14,425 nucleotides of DNA from assembly GCA_001953115.1 (NCBI GenBank), contig LSSL01001758.1, forward strand, positions 1,478-15,902, given 5' to 3'. The translations under genes were made by a program, and so were the position numbers. The DNA is from Smittium mucronatum (taxonomy: Eukaryota > Kickxellomycota > Harpellomycetes > Harpellales > Legeriomycetaceae). The notes below the pieces were generated by a model. It did not search any database, was not told where the DNA came from, and was given only the letters and a program-made list of their open reading frames with translations. The number at the start of each line of letters is the position of its first letter. Positions within the stretch are counted from its first letter, which is position 1. Shown one piece after another: positions 10,078 to 14,425 of the stretch.

Positions 10078-10087
10078 GTGTGTGTGT
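10078..10087. repeat. (GT)5 dinucleotide run
   Basis: Five GT units, followed closely by another TGTG. This is a short microsatellite, probably of no function. Confidence 0.7.
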
Positions 10088-10192
10088 ATCTGTGCATATT
10101 TTGGATGGAATTAATATAAATTAAGTATTTTATTGTAATACTTTGTAAAAACGCACTTAAATTTCAATAAATATTAAATAAAAAATAAATAA

Positions 10193-10208
10193 AATTCTTT
10201 AAAGAATT
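10193..10208. repeat. 16-bp perfect palindrome
   Basis: AATTCTTT is followed directly by its reverse complement AAAGAATT. Symmetry ends at the next bases. Several palindromes of this size are expected at this composition. Confidence 0.5.
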
Positions 10209-10880
10209 CTTATTTTATTAAAAAATGACATTAAATACTTTTTATTCTATCTTATTAATGAAAATTTTCGGAAAAAATATATTAGAATATAATGGAAGCT
10301 AACAGCCTATTATACCCTTTTTCGAATTCCAAAAAAACACTCGTTTTTTATTTTATTTTTCTTGTACCCTATTTTAAAAGCTCTATAAATCTATAAATCA
10401 AAATTTTAAATTCAATTAAAATTATTTTTCATCGATTGCTACATTAAAATGTGTTAAAATTATCAAATATTATCATACTTTATTAAAATTAACCATTTTA
10501 AATATATTTTTTTAAAGAAAAATTGATTGAAAACGTAGTTTAAAATGTATAAATATTATTAAAATATCCATACTGGACTCTCTTTTTGGATTTTTTAAAA
10601 TAAATCAAACAATTTTTTTGTTGATTAACATTTGAAACCCAAATTTTTTTTAATACTTATTACTTGAATATCGTATTAGTAAAATTTGTGAAAATCACAA
10701 GTTTAAAAAGTTTTTATATATCAATTTTTTTTATTTTTATGATTTCTTATATTATTTTCCCAAAAAAAATGCGAATAAATTTTATTCCTAATAAAATCTA
10801 AATATATTTACATTTAAGGAAAAGATATTTATGTTAATTTTTATTTTCCAAACTTTCTCAAAAAAAAACTGATAAGCTTT

Positions 10881-10930
10881 ATTAATTTAAATTACTTTAA
10901 ATTATTTTGAATTATTTTGAATTATATCGG
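10881..10930. repeat. Degenerate 10-bp tandem repeat, five units
   Basis: Five consecutive 10-base units all begin ATTA. The third and fourth are identical (ATTATTTTGA), the second is ATTACTTTAA, and the first and last are more diverged. A helical-turn period can place A/T tracts on one face of DNA, but with no neighbouring gene or origin this is only a possibility. Decayed slippage repeat is the simplest reading. Confidence 0.55.
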
Positions 10931-11762
10931 GGATCAGATATTTTGAAAGCCATAATTTTGAAATTAAAAAAACTCAATTTCTTAAGGAATATTTATTTTT
11001 TTAATAACATCCAGTATATTTTGCTATCAAATAATTTAGGAATAAAACTAGAAATCACTTTTTTAAAATAATCTTCAATAGAATCATTGATATAATTTGG
11101 TTCTTTATAATCCAACATTTTTTTATTTTTTTATAATAAACGCTCCTTTCTATTGTGAAACTCTTATAAATTACACTCCTAGTTTAGTTTTAAAATAAAA
11201 TTTGGTTGTTTAGTTTAGTACTAACAAAGTTATTATAAAAAAATTTTAAGCTCAAAAAATTAGTTCATGTTCAATCTATTTCAAGCAAATATTTATAATC
11301 TTCTTCATAAATTGGTTAAAAAAGAAGTTTTACAATAATTTCTATAAACTTTTCCCAGCCAAAAACTAATCTAAATCGTCAAATAATCAAACTTTTATAT
11401 AAAAATAAGTTATTAAATCTATTAAATCTTAGTTAATGTTTTTTATAGGAATTTTTTTGTTGGAAAATTACTTTTTTAGCCTCAGTAATAAACCCCTATA
11501 GTTAAAACAGAAAAAATAAGCCCAATTTCAAGATTATTGAATGGAATTGTTAAAATTTGGTATTCATATAATTACATAATACTTAAATGTGTTTTTAAAC
11601 GAAATAATCTATGTTAAATACCAATGATTATATTCCTTTATTCATAAACAAGATTTTTAATAAAATTTTGTAGTAAATAAAAACCCGATTAAAAATTCTA
11701 AATATCATTAAAAAACAGCTTATAAACCAAAAAAATTCTTAATAGAATTTTACAGTTGTTAG

Positions 11763-11776
11763 CCCCAGATTTGGGG
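11763..11776. repeat. Compact G-C hairpin CCCCA-GATT-TGGGG
   Basis: A five-base-pair stem with four G-C pairs closes a four-base loop. It is among the few strong G-C hairpins in the window. It is not followed by a T run, so it is not an intrinsic terminator on the plus strand. Confidence 0.5.
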
Positions 11777-12680
11777 GAAATAATTGTAAATATAATTTTA
11801 AAAATTTTAAAATTGGCTTAACTGATTATTTAAAAAATTAATTAACTTTCAATCCAAATATACCATTTTTTAAAAAGAATCGATTGAAAATAAATTCTCT
11901 TTAGTAAAAAAAGATAAGTACTAATTTTTGGATTGCCTAAAATTATATCAAAAATTGATTTTCCAGTTTTAATTTAAAATTTTTTGAGTTATTAAGTTAC
12001 ATTTTTTTCGGAATTTCATAATTATGATGGTTTAAATAATAAAATAGTCGGGAAAAGCGTTTTTAAATCTTTACTTCTGTTTTTTTTGCTTTCAACAAAA
12101 AAATTATACAGAAGAGAAGGGGAATTTTGGCAAAAAAAAAGTTAAATAAATACGATGTTTTAAACTTATTCCGTAATGAATAAAATAGAAAACTTTGAGA
12201 AGATATTTCAAATAAAACTATTGAAATACCCAAAAAAAACCATATACGAGTTATACCACAAATTTTTTCCTACAAAAAAAAACTAACATATTTAAATCTT
12301 CGCCATTCTTTTATTAGATATTTTTTTTGAAAAAGAGCGTAATTCAATTACTATAATATCATAATTTTCGAGAACCTACAAAAAAAATCGTTTGAAATCT
12401 TTAAACTTTTTTAAAAAAATATTTCCTAATAATTTAAATCAATATTTGTTGAGATTGAAAATCTATTATAAAAAGAGTAGAAATTGGTACATGTCAGAAA
12501 CTAGAAGGAAATAAATAGTTATAAATTTTATGCGTATGAAGAATTCAAAGCCCGGTGTCTTAAATTTTATTTATTTAAAAAAATAATAATTTGATTTCAT
12601 TTTATTAGATTAAAAAAATACTTAGCAAAATAAAATTATTTTTCAAAGTTAAAAAACTTGAAAAAAATATTAATTTACTT

Positions 12681-12730
12681 TTGCGAAGTCTAGTCGAACA
12701 TAAATTAACCCCCCCTCCCTCTCTATAAAA
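12681..12730. other. G+C-raised patch with a C7-T-C3 tract
   Basis: Twenty-one of 50 bases are G or C (42%). The patch has TTGCGAAGTCTAGTCGAAC at 12681-12699, then C7 at 12709-12715, CCC at 12717-12719 and CTC. It has no tRNA-like fold and no open frame worth noting. Confidence 0.5.
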
Positions 12731-13692
12731 ATCAGAACTTCAAATGTGCTACATTTTCAAATTATACGGTTTTTTTCTTCAAAGTGTTGCAAATTTCTCA
12801 ATTTTTTCTCTTTTCTCTTAAATTAAGATTTTCTGATTTCTCGGATCTTATTTAATATTAAAATTAATTAATTTTCATTTTATAAAAAATTTCCATGTTT
12901 TATTAATGATATCAAATCATTACAAAAATCACATATCTAGCCAAATAAACTCTTTCGTTTTTATTCTTTTCTATTAATAGTTTTTCCGATACACCCGAAT
13001 TTTTTTCTAAATAAAATTTGAAAGTTTACCAAATTTATTTCGATATAATAAATAAAAATTATGTGGATCCAATTATGGTCTTGCCTGTAAATTTCATAAA
13101 AAGAGTCTATTTTATCAAAACTATCTACAAAATTCTTGAATTTATTCTAATCAAAAATCGTTTTTGGCGTTGAATTATCTTTTTAAGTACCATCTATTTG
13201 AGTCTGTTTTACATATGGCTTGTAGTATAAGATCTTGGAACTTAGAAATCACATAAAAAAACTTAATTTAGCCTATTTAGCTACAGATGAAAACCTTGTT
13301 GTTAAAAAACGGTTCCAGTAATAGTTAAACTTTTTTTTTGCTTGAAAATTCCGGAAGATAATCCGTTGTATTTTTAATGGTTCTATAAAATAAAAATATA
13401 TATTCAAAAAAAAACATCGGTGGAACTGTCTTGAATAATAAACAAAAAATATCATGTGATTTTCATTATAAATCATATATATAAATAAAAAATCCTCATA
13501 AATACTAATTATTTACCGTATTTTTATTAATTTTTTTCTAATAAATTTCAAATTTTCAAAGTAACCGAATTGATCTAGTAGAATATAAAATTTAAAGCCC
13601 ATCATTGGTTTTATCGGAATTATTTGTTTTATTTTTTTCTAAATTTAAAATTAATCATTTATGGAAGACTGCAATTTTTTGCTGTAGAACGA

Positions 13693-13714
13693 TTTTTTTT
13701 TTGGGGGGGGTTTT
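13693..13714. repeat. T10-G8-T4 homopolymer tract
   Basis: Ten T are followed by eight G and four T. A run of eight G is very unlikely by chance at this composition. It could be a slippage-prone tract, an eroded G-rich element, or an assembly or sequencing artefact in a homopolymer context. Confidence 0.7.
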
Positions 13715-14318
13715 CTTTTATAAAATTATTTAAAAGTTTTATCTTTATTAATTTACCATGTGATAAAAATTCTGCTAATATGCTAAATATTTATCAGACT
13801 TGCAAAGGTTCAATAAAACATATATAAATTTATTTGAATTAATAAATTTTGGAATAAAGTCAACTTCGAGCTTAGCATAGGTATTATATTAATCCCTGTA
13901 TTTTGAAAAAAAATAAATAAATGAGATAACTCATTAAAATCAATATTTTTTCCAGCAATATTTTTATTTGAAAAAATATTTTCCATTATTAATAGAAAAT
14001 CCTGAATAATTTGATCGCCAAAAAATTGGGGTGAATTTCTGGAAATAAATAATTCTTTCCCTGATATATTTAGAAAAATATCTTTCTAAAATTATCACAA
14101 AAGAATAATCAATATTTTATATGGTTTTTCGGAAAAAAAACTTGGAATCCAAAATTCGAATTATTAATAAAAAGTTTTCTAGAAAAATTCTAAAAATAAT
14201 TGTTGGAAGAAAAAAAATGGGATTCTATTAATGAGTTAAGATATTTTATTTTTAATATATAAAAAAAAAAGAAAATGAGGCAAATCAATATATAAGGATA
14301 TATTTCTTCTATTTTTTT

Positions 14319-14356
14319 AAAACCTTCTGTAATTTAGATATATGTGGAGGTTTTTT
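14319..14356 (+). terminator. Weak terminator-like stem-loop, no associated gene
   Basis: AAAACCTTC at 14319-14327 pairs with 14346-14354 over nine base pairs, including three G-C and one G-T, around an 18-base loop. The right arm runs into six T (14351-14356). The outline fits a weak intrinsic terminator, but the loop is long, the stem is AT-rich and no gene ends just upstream. It is listed as a structure; its function is doubtful. Confidence 0.15.
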
Positions 14357-14425
14357 AGATCTATGAAAGAAATTATTAGAAAACATAGTGATCTGAAATT
14401 GGAATAAATTAACTCGGTATGAAAT

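Larger units (their letters stand above)
9231..14425. other. AT-rich non-coding stretch to the window end
   Basis: No gene is supported. A 76-codon frame at 9676-9906 (plus) and 67-codon frames at 13273-13476 (minus) and 13624-13827 (plus) are the longest. They lack start signals and known motifs; the last runs through a T10-G8 homopolymer tract. The segment contains the short repeats, hairpins and G/C tracts listed separately. No tRNA T-arm consensus with matching stem was found. Confidence 0.65.

Noticed and set aside
10320..10335. TTCGAATTCC resembling a tRNA T-loop
   Set aside because: The five bases on either side do not pair, and no acceptor or anticodon arm is found on either strand.
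13273..13476. 67-codon minus-strand frame
   Set aside because: No start signal and no family resemblance; residue use is typical of random AT-rich translation.
13624..13827. 67-codon plus-strand frame
   Set aside because: It reads through the T10-G8-T4 homopolymer tract, giving a phenylalanine-tryptophan-glycine stretch, and has no motif.

Overview
This is 14.4 kb of extremely AT-rich DNA with no gene I can recognise. Hand counts over five 60-base rows (1-60, 601-660, 3721-3780, 7081-7140, 12001-12060) give 53 G+C in 300 bases, about 18%. Under the standard code only seven open frames reach 60 codons and the longest is 76. At this composition a stop is expected about every 10-11 codons, so roughly six or seven such frames would arise by chance in six frames. 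None shows a convincing ribosome-binding site, a conserved motif or a family I know. I found no tRNA, rRNA, CRISPR array, insertion-sequence ends or promoter-terminator pair.

The organism cannot be named from this window. A bacterial chromosome rarely has 14 kb without a gene, so the plausible sources are intergenic or intronic DNA of an AT-rich eukaryote (nuclear or organellar) or heavily eroded DNA of an insect-type endosymbiont. Short A and T runs are everywhere, but the longest I found are 11 T (2213-2223) and 10 A (14261-14270). That is shorter than expected in Plasmodium- or Dictyostelium-like intergenic DNA. This is inference only.

Layout: 1-540 is featureless AT-rich sequence. The stretch 541-1700 is the most information-rich part. 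It has a G+C island at 901-980 (about 42%), a second at 1291-1340 (38%), and small open frames through both. One frame, 920-2782, contains no TGA although 21 TGA triplets fall in the other two frames. That would be one 621-codon frame if TAA and TAG were sense codons, but it is only mildly unlikely by chance. From 2786 to 8879 I see only low-complexity sequence, an (AAAT)6 microsatellite, a 24-bp perfect palindrome at 5628-5651 and an 11-bp-arm stem-loop at 8190-8224. At 9009-9230 lies the small open frame with the most protein-like composition: rich in acidic residues, with an amphipathic-helix pattern. The rest, 9231-14425, holds short tandem repeats, small inverted repeats and two odd G/C homopolymer tracts (C7 near 12709, G8 at 13703).

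There is no evidence of genes working together here. The most useful leads are the 901-980 island, the TGA-free frame and the 9009-9230 open frame. All are reported with low confidence.
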